Assembly (NCBI GenBank): GCA_030626185.1
Contig: DAOUPL010000029.1
Location: 1-11,023 of the forward strand
Reading direction: 5' to 3'
DNA from: a bacterium
GTDB lineage: Bacteria; Babelota; Babeliae; Babelales; Vermiphilaceae
DNA: 11,023 nt
Position 1 is the stretch's first letter. Each line of letters begins with the position of its first letter. The notes under the pieces are model-generated. The model had not been told where the DNA came from. It made no database searches and saw only the letters and a program-made list of their open reading frames with translations. The position numbers were made by a program, and so were the translations under genes. Below are positions 1-7,371 of this stretch, one piece after another.

Positions 1-29
1 AACACAATACAAAAAAAGAATCTTATTGT

Positions 30-1088
30 CTAATTTTTTATCACACCAGAGCCAAGACAACGATCGTTGTCATAAAATACGGCAAACTGCCCAGAAGCAA
101 TGCCTTGATCATCTTCGTGCAATTGCACATGCCACGTACTGTCGTCAACTTGTGTAACATCGCAAACATAACGCTTTGCGCCATGACGTAACTTAACCGT
201 CAACGCAGAAACATCACTCAATGAACTGTTTATTAAATTAAGATTCTCAACATAAAATTGATCACGTTTTTTGTTGTGCGCAAAGTAATCACGAGAAACA
301 TACACAATATTTTGTGCAACATTTTTGTCCACCACGTACCACGGCCCACCAGCAAGACCAAGCCCTTGACGTTGACCACGGGTATAAAACCAATATCCTT
401 GATGCGTTGCCAAAACGTCATCGGTCTCAACTTCAACAATATTACCAACACGCTCACCAAGATGTGCTGCAACAAAATCACGAAACTTTAATTTGCCTAA
501 AAAACAGATTCCTTGACTATCTTTGCGATCTTTTGTTGGCAAATTATGTTCTTGTGCGTATGCGCGCACTTGCTCTTTACTCATGGTGCCAATAGGAAAA
601 ATGCAACGCTGCAACTGCTCAACAGACATGTGCGACAAAAAGTAGGTCTGATCTTTTATTTTATCTGGCGCAGTGAGTAACTGAATACCATTATCATCTT
701 TTTTTATCTGTGCGTAATGACCAGAAGCAACGTAATCAAACGCATCAGCATCAATTTTGTCCCAAAAAAAACCAAACTTTATGCGTTTGTTACACATAAT
801 GTCAGGGTTTGGCGTATTACCCTTTTTAATCTGATCGATCGTGTAACTCACTACTTCTTGCCAATATTCTTTTTGCAACGAGATAACTTGTAGTTCAACG
901 CCAAGTTGATCACACACCGCTTGAGCGTACGAAAGATCCTCTTGCCATGGGCAGTTTCCCAAATGAGCAAGTTCATCTTCGAGCCAAATTTTAAGATAAA
1001 ATGCAGTAACTTCGTGCCCCTGCGTCACTAACTTGCGCAACGCAACGGAGCTATCAACGCCACCAGACAATAATAATGCAATTTTCAT
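30..1088 (-). CDS. mnmA: tRNA-specific 2-thiouridylase MnmA
   Basis: MnmA activates the wobble uridine (U34) of tRNA-Lys, -Glu and -Gln with ATP and replaces the 2-oxygen with sulfur relayed from a persulfide carrier; it is cytoplasmic. Counting from the ATG at 1088 the protein has 352 residues, close to the usual 360-370. Near the N-terminus is the PP-loop ATP site SGGVDSS (residues 8-14). The catalytic cysteine lies in NPDIMCNKRIKF (Cys99) and the partner cysteine in DSQGICFLG (Cys195), spaced as in E. coli (Cys102/Cys199). The GQRQGLGLAGGPWYV segment is the family's central-domain signature. An in-frame TTG lies two codons upstream (1094), but the ATG directly before KIALLLSGG is the more natural start. 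No strong Shine-Dalgarno sequence lies close to either. The gene diverges from argS. Family assignment is secure. Confidence 0.96.
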   Translation of the reverse strand: MKIALLLSGGVDSSVALRKLVTQGHEVTAFYLKIWLEDELAHLGNCPWQEDLSYAQAVCDQLGVELQVISLQKEYWQEVVSYTIDQIKKGNTPNPDIMCNKRIKFGFFWDKIDADAFDYVASGHYAQIKKDDNGIQLLTAPDKIKDQTYFLSHMSVEQLQRCIFPIGTMSKEQVRAYAQEHNLPTKDRKDSQGICFLGKLKFRDFVAAHLGERVGNIVEVETDDVLATHQGYWFYTRGQRQGLGLAGGPWYVVDKNVAQNIVYVSRDYFAHNKKRDQFYVENLNLINSSLSDVSALTVKLRHGAKRYVCDVTQVDDSTWHVQLHEDDQGIASGQFAVFYDNDRCLGSGVIKN

Positions 1089-1126
1089 CGTCAACTTATT
1101 AGTATAAATAATCTCTATCTACCTTC

Positions 1127-1154
1127 AGTATAATAAAAATTTACAAAACGTAAA
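1127..1154 (-). promoter_or_regulatory. Candidate mnmA promoter
   Basis: On the minus strand, TTTACG (plus 1149-1154) and TATACT (plus 1127-1132) are separated by 16 bp, a plausible sigma-70-type -35/-10 pair upstream of mnmA. Just downstream, a TAGAGATT motif (plus 1110-1117) resembles one found at similar distances before the start codons of the two secreted-protein genes near the right end. Assignment is by eye; the -35 match is only partial. Confidence 0.4.
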
Positions 1155-1210
1155 AAAGCCCACCTGATGACAAATTAACCAATTCGTGTAAACTGATGAT
1201 GTTCTGATCG

Positions 1211-1216
1211 TATAAT
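1211..1216 (+). promoter_or_regulatory. Candidate -10 element for argS
   Basis: A perfect TATAAT hexamer sits 16 bp before the argS ATG. No good -35 hexamer lies 16-18 bp upstream. If used, it would leave a leader of only about 10 nt, consistent with the lack of a clear Shine-Dalgarno sequence before argS. Confidence 0.4.
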
Positions 1217-1232
1217 TACCCAAAAAGAATTT

Positions 1233-2882
1233 ATGAATCCACTAGACCAATTAAAAACCGATTTTTCTTCTTTTTTGTGTACGCACTTTGAACTTTCGTC
1301 AGAAGATATTCCAAGAGATTTTTTTACTCTCAACACTGATGAGAAAAAACAACAATTTGGCGACATCAACAGCAACATCGCCCTTATGCTTGCCAAAAAG
1401 TTACAACAAGCGCCACGTAATATTGCACAAGCAATTGTTGACAACTTTAGTCACAAAGACGTAGAAAAAATCGAAATTGCTGGCCCTGGGTTTATAAACT
1501 TCTTTTTAACGGTTGCCTGTTGGCAAAGCATTGCACAAACTCTGCATACACAAAAACATTCATTTTTTGCACCACACATTAAAGACAAACCAGTTGTTTC
1601 TCTTGAGTTTGTCAGCGCTAACCCCACTGGGCCGTTACACTTTGGTCATGGGCGTGGTGGCATTATTGGTGATGTTTTAGCGCGTGTTTTACGATTTTTG
1701 CACTACAGCGTGACAACCGAATTTTATATCAACGATTCAGGTAAACAAATCAAAAAACTTGGTATCTCATTTATGACGCGTTGCGCACAACAACTTGGCA
1801 AAAATATCACTTTGCCTGAAGATGGGTATCAAGGTGAATACTTAGTCCAATTAGCCGATGAATGCATCGAAAAGCACGGTAAACAAATTTTAGAAAAAGA
1901 TGATGCATTTTTTCAAGAATATGCACAACGCCATTTACTCAATAATATCAAACGCACCCTCGAATCGTACAATATCTCTTTTGATGTTTGGTTTTCTGAA
2001 AAAGCATTACACACCAGCGGTAAAATTGATCAAGTAATCGCAATATTACAAAAACATGATTTTGTGTACGAACAAGATGGCGCATTGTGGTTTAAAGCAA
2101 CAGAATTTGGCGATGATAAAGATCGCGTAGTCAAAAAAGCTAATGGTGAGCTGACGTACGTTGCAGCTGATATCGCTTATTTGCAAGATAAAGTTGATCG
2201 CGGCTTTACCCAATTAGTTATGGTTTTAGGGCACGATCATCATGGCTACACCAAACGATTGCAAGCAGCATTACAAGCGCTTAATTTATCACAACAAGCG
2301 CAACTTAACGTTATTTTGTACCAATTAGTCAGCATAAAGCAAGATGGCAAACAACTTCGTCTTTCAAAACGCGCAGGGCGCATTATCTCGTTACAAGACA
2401 TAATCTCTACTGTTGGCGTTGATGTTGCACGATTTTTTTATCTGCATCGCAAAGCTGACGCGCAACTTGAATTTGATCTCAATCTTGCATTGCAAAAAAC
2501 TGATGAAAATCCCGTTTATTACGTGCAATACGCGTATGTCCGAGCAAAAAGCATATTAGCAAAAGCGCAAGAACAAGAAGCATTAAAAAACATCACCCTA
2601 ACTGTTGATGAAATAGATGCAGAAGAGCAGATGTTACTAAAAAAGATTATTTCGCTACAAAGCGTGCTTGCAAACATTGCACTTCACCATCAAACACACA
2701 TTCTAACCTACTACGCAATTGAATTGGCAACGACGTTTCATAAATACTACAACAAAAGTCGCGTAGTCGACCCAGGCAACGTCAAAAAAAGTGCTAGTCG
2801 CTTACTTATGGTACAACTGCTTAAAGAAACTTTTGAACTTTTGTTTGATCTTCTTGGCATTAGCGCACCGAAAAAGATGTAA
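1233..2882 (+). CDS. argS: Arginyl-tRNA synthetase
   Basis: ArgRS is a class I aminoacyl-tRNA synthetase that charges tRNA-Arg with arginine in the cytoplasm. The 549 residues match the family's usual 550-580. The N-terminal tRNA D-loop-binding (Add1-like) domain covers about residues 1-90 and ends in EIAGPGFINFFL. The HIGH-type ATP motif is HFGHG (136-140), preceded by SANPTGPL. The KMSKR-type loop is RLSKRAG (376-382), a variant known in this family. The DALR-type anticodon-binding domain runs from about residue 427 (NPVYYVQYAYVRAKS) to the end, closing with DLLGISAPKKM, a typical ArgRS C-terminus. The start at 1233 gives the full N-terminal domain; the region before it (CAAAAAGAATTT) has only a weak ribosome-binding site. 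It heads the plus-strand run and is followed by tsf after 67 bp. Confidence 0.97.
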   Translation: MNPLDQLKTDFSSFLCTHFELSSEDIPRDFFTLNTDEKKQQFGDINSNIALMLAKKLQQAPRNIAQAIVDNFSHKDVEKIEIAGPGFINFFLTVACWQSIAQTLHTQKHSFFAPHIKDKPVVSLEFVSANPTGPLHFGHGRGGIIGDVLARVLRFLHYSVTTEFYINDSGKQIKKLGISFMTRCAQQLGKNITLPEDGYQGEYLVQLADECIEKHGKQILEKDDAFFQEYAQRHLLNNIKRTLESYNISFDVWFSEKALHTSGKIDQVIAILQKHDFVYEQDGALWFKATEFGDDKDRVVKKANGELTYVAADIAYLQDKVDRGFTQLVMVLGHDHHGYTKRLQAALQALNLSQQAQLNVILYQLVSIKQDGKQLRLSKRAGRIISLQDIISTVGVDVARFFYLHRKADAQLEFDLNLALQKTDENPVYYVQYAYVRAKSILAKAQEQEALKNITLTVDEIDAEEQMLLKKIISLQSVLANIALHHQTHILTYYAIELATTFHKYYNKSRVVDPGNVKKSASRLLMVQLLKETFELLFDLLGISAPKKM

Positions 2883-2949
2883 TTATTGATAAAAACGGTA
2901 ATTATGGCACAATAATAAATGATTACCTATAAAAATTCGAGGACCTTTT

Positions 2950-3546
2950 ATGGCAAAAATAGATAGACAAGCATTACAAAAATTACGCGATATTACCGGC
3001 CTTGGCATGATGGATTGCCGCAAAGCATTAGAAGAAGCTAATGGCGACATCGAAGGCGCGGTAGAAACATTACGTAAAAAAGGCGCTGCTGTAGCTGCAA
3101 AACGATCAACTAAAGAAACAGCAGAAGGCGTAGTAAGCATGTACATTCACCCTGGTGATCGCATTGGTGTGATGATCGAACTTAATTGTGAAACTGACTT
3201 TGTTGCAAACACCGAAAATGTTCGCCAATTTGCGCGCGATTTATGCTTGCACATCACAGCATTAAAACCATTATACCTTGTGCCAGAAGATGTTGATCCA
3301 AAGTTTATCGAGCACGAACGTTCGATTTTACACGAACAACTTGCTGATAGCGGTAAACCTGAAAAAATTCTTAAAAAAATCATTGAAGGTAAAGTTAACA
3401 AATTGTACAGCGAAATTTGCCTTTTAAATCAACCTTTTGTAAAAAATGATCAAGTAACGGTAACACAAGCACTTGAAGAATTAATTGCAAAAACTGGTGA
3501 AAATATCAAAATTAAACGCTTTGCTCGTTTTGAAATTGGTGCATAA
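2950..3546 (+). CDS. tsf: Translation elongation factor Ts (short form)
   Basis: EF-Ts is the guanine-nucleotide exchange factor that regenerates EF-Tu-GTP during elongation. Residues 1-50 form the UBA-like EF-Tu-contact domain with LRDITGLGMMDCRKALEE. ETDFVAN (81-87) contains the TDFV signature that displaces the nucleotide from EF-Tu. The core ends with QPFVKN (161-166) and a C-terminal IKIKRFARFEIG typical of the family. At 198 residues it is much shorter than E. coli EF-Ts (283) and close to the Thermus-type single-core form. GAGG at 2939-2942, 7 nt before the ATG, is a clear Shine-Dalgarno. rpsB, its usual upstream partner, is not present; argS takes that place. A weak TTGATA (2886-2891) may be a promoter -35, but its -10 is uncertain. 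Confidence 0.97.
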   Translation: MAKIDRQALQKLRDITGLGMMDCRKALEEANGDIEGAVETLRKKGAAVAAKRSTKETAEGVVSMYIHPGDRIGVMIELNCETDFVANTENVRQFARDLCLHITALKPLYLVPEDVDPKFIEHERSILHEQLADSGKPEKILKKIIEGKVNKLYSEICLLNQPFVKNDQVTVTQALEELIAKTGENIKIKRFARFEIGA

Positions 3547-3566
3547 TCAAACAAAAAGGATCTCTT

Positions 3567-4160
3567 ATGTCACAAGAACTTATACTTGTAGAAAATGAAT
3601 CAAAGAATCTTGAGCAAGCTCTTGCAGAAGAGATGAATCAAGCAATTAAACATTTTGAACGTGAACTTGCTAAAATTCGCACCGGTCGTGCACACACATC
3701 ACTTGTTGAGGATATTTTAGTTACGTGTTACGACGGTCAAGCACCAATGACGCTAAAATCTATTGCTGCTGTTTCTGCACCTGAAGCACGACTAATCACT
3801 ATCCAACCATGGGATAAAGGCGTAACAGCAAACATCGAAAAAGCGTTATTAACTTCTGACATTGGCGTAACGCCAATAAATGATGGTGAAATTATTCGTT
3901 TGCAGTTGCCAGAAATGAGCACAACACGTCGTCATGAATTAGCAAAATCACTGGGCAAACGTCTTGAAGAATGTAAAATTCGTATGCGTAACATTCGCAA
4001 AGATTTTAACAACTTAATTCGTGACGCGAAAAAAGACAAAACAATTTCTGACAATCATTGTCACCGTCTTGGTGTTGTTTTGCAAAACTTAACAGATGAG
4101 TGGATCAAAAAAGCAGATGCATTAAATGAAAAAAAAGAAAAAGAAATAACTACAATTTAA
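3567..4160 (+). CDS. frr: Ribosome recycling factor
   Basis: RRF, with EF-G, splits the post-termination ribosome so subunits can be reused. The 197-residue protein is slightly longer than the usual 185. Near the N-terminus is LAKIRTGRAHTSL (34-46), the helix/hinge signature. Further on are ITIQPWDKG (78-86), SDIGVTPINDGEIIRL (97-112) and RMRNIRKDFNNLI, corresponding to the conserved RNIRRD segment of the long helical domain. AAGGA at 3556-3560 lies 6 nt before the ATG. It begins 20 bp after tsf and is probably co-transcribed with it. In many bacteria pyrH sits between these two genes; it is absent here. A charged KKEKEITTI tail follows the core. Confidence 0.96.
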   Translation: MSQELILVENESKNLEQALAEEMNQAIKHFERELAKIRTGRAHTSLVEDILVTCYDGQAPMTLKSIAAVSAPEARLITIQPWDKGVTANIEKALLTSDIGVTPINDGEIIRLQLPEMSTTRRHELAKSLGKRLEECKIRMRNIRKDFNNLIRDAKKDKTISDNHCHRLGVVLQNLTDEWIKKADALNEKKEKEITTI

Positions 4161-4224
4161 TTAAATTTTTCTTTTATTAATTTCATTTATGTGATAAATT
4201 GATCCCTATAAAAAAGGATATTAC

Positions 4225-4311
4225 GCAAGAGTGGCGGAACTGGTAGACGCGCTGGATTTAGGATCCAGTTCCTGAAAAGGAGTGTGGGTTCGACTCCCAT
4301 CTTTTGCACCA
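4225..4311 (+). tRNA. tRNA-Leu (anticodon UAG)
   Basis: An 87-nt class II tRNA. The acceptor stem is GCAAGAG (4225-4231) with CTTTTGC (4301-4307), followed by discriminator A and an encoded CCA (4309-4311). The anticodon stem CTGGA/TCCAG (4252-4256/4264-4268) encloses loop TTTAGGA with anticodon TAG at 4259-4261, reading CUA and probably other CUN leucine codons. The long variable arm forms TCCT-GAAA-AGGA (4270-4281), typical of tRNA-Leu. The T arm is GTGGG-TTCGACT-CCCAT. It lies 64 bp after frr and 22 bp before the trigger-factor-like gene. No convincing dedicated promoter was found, so it may be part of a mixed transcript. Confidence 0.96.
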
Positions 4312-4333
4312 TCTTCATTAAAAAAGGGGATCA

Positions 4334-5689
4334 ATGCACAATGAAACAAACAAACGTTCTGTTGGCAAAAAATCAATGCCATCTTCGTCTGTACACTCTG
4401 TTCATAAAAAAATCAATCCAACAGCAACTGCGGTAAATATTTGTATTGGTGCAAAAATTGTTCGTCGTTTTTTTGAACGATCAGCATCAGCACTACAAAA
4501 ATACGATCATTCAGCCGGATTTAAACAAGGGGAAACACCTCTTGATTTTATAAAAAAAAACTACACTCATCATCTTTTGGAGCATGTGCAAGAATTATTA
4601 TTTAATTATTGCGTAATGAATAACTTGTGCAAAGAAGCACGAACAAAAAACATTATTTATCTTGGCGATCCACAACTTGTTGATATTCAAATAAACACTA
4701 AAGATTCTGCATGTTTTTCATTTATTCTTAACACAACACACCCAATAGAAATCGATGACAACTGGCATAGCTGGGCGTTCAAATCTCCAAAACGTAAAAA
4801 CTATAAAGACATCGATCGTCAGGTTGAATACTTTATCGAAAAAGAGACCGAAAATTTAGAAAATTACGATGCACAAAAAGGCATCAGCTTTAATGATTGG
4901 GTACGGTTAGAAATCATGATCGTTGATGAAAGCGGACTCCCTCTTTTTAAAAACTTCTCACAAGACTTTTGGTTAAAAATCAGTGAAGAACACGCAGAAA
5001 ACAGCTTGCGCGATCTTTTGTTAGGGAGAAAAAAAGGTGATTCCTTTCAAATACAAGATCGTTATCTACAAAATTACTTTAGCCCTCATCAAAAAAGCGA
5101 TGACCAATTTCAGATAACGATTACGCATCACTTGCCACATAATCATTTTTGCTTTGATCATCTGAGTAGTCATTTTCAACTTTCTACCGTAGAAGAATTG
5201 CACAATAAACTTATTGAAGTTTTTTCATACCGTCACGATATTTCTCAACGCCGTGCAACAGCAGAACAAGCGCTAGCGTTATTGCTCAGCAAGCATCAAA
5301 TGGAACTACCAAAACCCTTTTTAGATGATGCAACACAACGCGTATTGCATACTGTACAACAAAACCCTGATTATGATGTGTATCGCAAACAAAAAGAATT
5401 CAAAACATGGATTCGTCAACTTGCAGAAAAACAACTTAAAGAATCACTCATGATTGATGCGCTGGCGTATCACGAATCAATAACGGTTACACCAGAAGAT
5501 CTCGCTTACTTTTTAAACAATACGTTACGCAATCGTACACGTGAGTTTTTGTATTTTGAACCATACATCGAGATTCGCAACGGCCTTTATACACTTATTC
5601 CAGAACAAGCTCTTTTTCAATCATGCTTACGCGAAAAAACATTAAACTTTGTTATTGGTGTTTTACAAAATAAATTTGGTCGATTTTAA
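4334..5689 (+). CDS. tig: Divergent trigger factor (ribosome-associated chaperone)
   Basis: Trigger factor binds the ribosome exit tunnel near L23 and shields nascent chains. The evidence is pattern-level. The segment TATAVNICIGAKIVRRFFERSA then AGFKQGETPLDFIKKNY (61-77) matches the N-terminal ribosome-binding domain, with GFKQG where E. coli has GFRKG. About residues 160-265 correspond to the FKBP-like middle domain, including LLLGRKKGDSF, but look degenerate. From MELPKPFLDD (323-332) onward the sequence resembles the helical C-terminal chaperone arms. At 451 residues it is near the usual 430-450. The loop motif sits about 18 residues later than in E. coli because of a Ser/Lys-rich N-terminal extension. 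AAGGGGA at 4324-4330 is the Shine-Dalgarno. The usual clpP-clpX partners are absent; trxB follows after 2 bp. A very distant SurA-type protein is less likely. Confidence 0.8.
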   Translation: MHNETNKRSVGKKSMPSSSVHSVHKKINPTATAVNICIGAKIVRRFFERSASALQKYDHSAGFKQGETPLDFIKKNYTHHLLEHVQELLFNYCVMNNLCKEARTKNIIYLGDPQLVDIQINTKDSACFSFILNTTHPIEIDDNWHSWAFKSPKRKNYKDIDRQVEYFIEKETENLENYDAQKGISFNDWVRLEIMIVDESGLPLFKNFSQDFWLKISEEHAENSLRDLLLGRKKGDSFQIQDRYLQNYFSPHQKSDDQFQITITHHLPHNHFCFDHLSSHFQLSTVEELHNKLIEVFSYRHDISQRRATAEQALALLLSKHQMELPKPFLDDATQRVLHTVQQNPDYDVYRKQKEFKTWIRQLAEKQLKESLMIDALAYHESITVTPEDLAYFLNNTLRNRTREFLYFEPYIEIRNGLYTLIPEQALFQSCLREKTLNFVIGVLQNKFGRF

Positions 5690-5691
5690 TT

Positions 5692-6630
5692 ATGAACAAT
5701 ATAAACAAACTCGAAAATATTGTTATTATCGGTAGTGGCCCTGCGGGGCTTACTGCTGCAATTTATGCCGCACGTGCTAACTTGCAACCAATCGTTATTG
5801 GCGGCAACAACCCCGGTGGGCAACTTATGCAAACATCGTACGTTGATAATTGGCCAGGCAATGAGCACATTTTAGGCCCAGAATTAATGGGTATTATCAG
5901 AAAACAAGCTGAAAGTTTTGGTACACGATTTGTGCAACAAGAAGTTCTTTCGTGCGATTTTAGCCAAAGGCCGTTACAAATCACGCTTTCTGACAAATCA
6001 ACGTTACAAACAAAGTCAGTTATTATCGCTACCGGATCAACACCAAAACGTCTTGGCTGCCCTGGCGAAAAAGAATATTGGGGTAAAGGCGTTACAACGT
6101 GCGCGGTGTGTGATGGTGCATTTTATCCTGATAAACAAGTAATTGTTGTTGGTGGTGGTGATACCGCCATGGAAGATGCTGCTTTTTTGACAAAATTTAC
6201 CAACAAAATTACCGTTATTCAAATTAGTGAAAAACTTTCTGCTTCACACGTAATGCAACAACCCGTACTTAAAAACAAAGATATAAATATCCTTTACAAC
6301 TCTACCGTGACCAAAATAGAAGGTGATGGCCAACATGCAACACATGCCCAGGTCACAAACAGTAAAACTGGGCAAACAACAAAATTACCTTTTGATGGCA
6401 TGTTTATCGCAGTCGGCATGAAGCCAAACAGTGATCCGTTTGCAAATCAAGTTGAGCGTGATAAATGGGGATACGTTGTCGTGCATGAAAATGTAAAAAC
6501 CTCTGTTGATGGCGTTTTTGCCGCTGGTGACATTTTTGACTATCGCTATAAACAAGCAGTAACCTCTGCTGGTAGTGGTTGCATGGCAGCTTTAGACGCC
6601 GAACGTTATTTACGAAGTATCGAAAAATAG
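5692..6630 (+). CDS. trxB: Thioredoxin reductase-like flavoprotein lacking the NADPH 2'-phosphate motif
   Basis: TrxB-type enzymes pass electrons through FAD and a redox disulfide to thioredoxin in the cytoplasm. The 312-residue length is typical. Residues 10-19 form the FAD-binding VIIGSGPAGL. PGGQLMQT (41-48) and IIATGSTPKRLG are standard. The redox centre is CAVC (137-140), where CATC is commonest, followed by DGAF. A second dinucleotide fold starts with VVGGGDTAMEDA (152-163), and FAAGDIFD (276-283) is the C-terminal FAD signature. At residues 177-183 the family's HRRxxxR motif, which binds the NADPH 2'-phosphate, is replaced by QISEKLS with no arginine. NADH or another donor is therefore possible (inference). 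The ATG is 2 bp after the trigger factor stop with no separate Shine-Dalgarno, implying translational coupling. Confidence 0.93.
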   Translation: MNNINKLENIVIIGSGPAGLTAAIYAARANLQPIVIGGNNPGGQLMQTSYVDNWPGNEHILGPELMGIIRKQAESFGTRFVQQEVLSCDFSQRPLQITLSDKSTLQTKSVIIATGSTPKRLGCPGEKEYWGKGVTTCAVCDGAFYPDKQVIVVGGGDTAMEDAAFLTKFTNKITVIQISEKLSASHVMQQPVLKNKDINILYNSTVTKIEGDGQHATHAQVTNSKTGQTTKLPFDGMFIAVGMKPNSDPFANQVERDKWGYVVVHENVKTSVDGVFAAGDIFDYRYKQAVTSAGSGCMAALDAERYLRSIEK

Positions 6631-6640
6631 GCATTTTGCA

Positions 6641-6669
6641 TTGCCAAAACCCTCTTTTTGGCGTAAAAT
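6641..6669 (+). promoter_or_regulatory. Candidate rpmH-rnpA-yidD promoter
   Basis: TTGCCA (6641-6646) and TAAAAT (6664-6669) each match the sigma-70 consensus at five of six positions and are spaced exactly 17 bp apart. They lie 43 bp before the rpmH start and downstream of the trxB stop. An inverted repeat lies between and across them. Confidence 0.55.
6643..6662. repeat. 7-bp inverted repeat in the trxB-rpmH gap
   Basis: GCCAAAA (6643-6649) and TTTTGGC (6656-6662) are perfect complements around a 6-nt loop. No T-run follows, so it is a poor intrinsic terminator. It overlaps the candidate rpmH promoter and could be an operator or simply a weak attenuating hairpin after trxB. Confidence 0.4.
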
Positions 6670-6711
6670 GATAATGTTTTACAAAGTTTATGATGTTCAA
6701 AGGGTTATACG

Positions 6712-6858
6712 ATGTCAGTTACTGTTTTTAAAAAAAGTCACAAAAAACGCCGTCGAAAGCATGGTTTTCGTGCACGCATGAGAACAAAAGATGGCCGCAA
6801 GATCTTAAGCCGTCGTCGTGCTAAAGGACGCAAACGTTTAGGCGTTAAAGAATATTAA
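6712..6858 (+). CDS. rpmH: 50S ribosomal protein L34
   Basis: L34 is a small, very basic protein of the large ribosomal subunit. The 48-residue product carries the family pattern: a short N-terminus (MSVTVFKKSHKKRRR), then KHGFRARMRTKDGRKILSRR, then RAKGRKRL near the end. A typical L34 has 44-46 residues and begins with the motif KRTFQPS; here that part is VTVFKKS. AAGGG (6700-6704) lies 7 nt before the ATG. The stop codon shares its last base with the rnpA start (TAATG), so the two are translationally coupled. rpmH-rnpA is one of the most conserved bacterial gene pairs. Confidence 0.95.
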   Translation: MSVTVFKKSHKKRRRKHGFRARMRTKDGRKILSRRRAKGRKRLGVKEY

Positions 6859-7199
6859 TGCGTATTCCTTCTTTTTCTAAAAAAGAATTACAACAATTTT
6901 TTGCAATTGCACGGCCTGCACTTAAAGTTGCAGGCCTTATTTTTTTATACGTACCACGCCAACACGATAATGCACGCATTTTGATTATTACCTCAAAAAA
7001 AGTTGGCTCATCACCAGAACGCAACCAGCTACGTCGAAGATTAAAAGAATTATTTCGTACAAACAACGGTTTTGATCAACAATATGACTTTGTAGTAATC
7101 ACACACAAAAAAGCTATATCGTATTCTTTTGATGAATTGAATACCTTTTTACAAACAGCTTTAAAAAATACAACGGCAACTACCGATCATGATAAATAA
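6858..7199 (+). CDS. rnpA: Ribonuclease P protein component
   Basis: RnpA binds the catalytic RNase P RNA and helps it remove 5' leaders from pre-tRNAs, presumably including the tRNA-Leu in this window. The 113-residue length is typical. The diagnostic RNR-type signature appears as SKKVGSSPERNQLRRRLKELFR, starting at residue 46; its Arg-rich helix contacts the RNA. The N-terminal strand region (FFAIARPALKVAGLIFLYVPR) is compatible with the family fold but diverged. The ATG overlaps the rpmH stop by one base, and the end overlaps the yidD start by 11 bp, making a tight three-gene operon. Confidence 0.93.
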   Translation: MRIPSFSKKELQQFFAIARPALKVAGLIFLYVPRQHDNARILIITSKKVGSSPERNQLRRRLKELFRTNNGFDQQYDFVVITHKKAISYSFDELNTFLQTALKNTTATTDHDK

Positions 7200-7368
7200 A
7201 CTACTTATTTTTCTTATAACTTCTATTCGCCCATTACTCGGCCCAACGTCATGCCGATTTGCGATCGGTTGCACAAAATTTGCTATTCAAACCTTACAAG
7301 CAGAACAATGGTATCGCGCCATACCAAAAGTTGCATGGCGCGTTTTGTCGTGTAATCCGTTTTGGTAA
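7189..7368 (+). CDS. yidD: YidD, membrane protein insertion efficiency factor (short)
   Basis: YidD is a small membrane-associated protein that assists YidC/Sec-dependent insertion. The frame encodes 59 residues. An amphipathic N-terminal segment (MINKLLIFLITSIRPLLGP) is followed by SCRFAIGCTKFAIQTL, matching the family pattern PxCRFxPTCSxYAxxAL with its paired cysteines (Cys22, Cys28), then WRVLSCNPFW, matching the RLLRCHPF segment. The usual C-terminal GG-YDPVP tail is missing because a TAA follows NPFW directly. The start overlaps rnpA by 11 bp, the expected neighbour. yidC does not follow; the PhoH gene converges 3 bp away. Confidence 0.85.
   Translation: MINKLLIFLITSIRPLLGPTSCRFAIGCTKFAIQTLQAEQWYRAIPKVAWRVLSCNPFW
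7315..7342. repeat. GC-rich 8-bp inverted repeat inside yidD
   Basis: CGCGCCAT (7315-7322) and ATGGCGCG (7335-7342) are perfect complements around a 12-nt loop, followed on the plus strand by TTTTG. In an AT-rich region this is a stable hairpin near the end of yidD. It could act as a weak terminator of the rpmH operon, but it lies within the coding region and the T-tract is short. An alternative, TGGTAT/ATACCA (7309-7314/7321-7326), overlaps it. Confidence 0.35.
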
Positions 7369-7371
7369 TCG

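Noticed and set aside
4161..4224. Intrinsic terminator after frr
   Set aside because: The stretch is T-rich but has no stem preceding the T-tract.
6631..6711. Possible replication origin next to rpmH
   Set aside because: The rpmH-rnpA neighbourhood often lies near oriC, but I see no dnaA gene and no cluster of TTATNCACA-type DnaA boxes.
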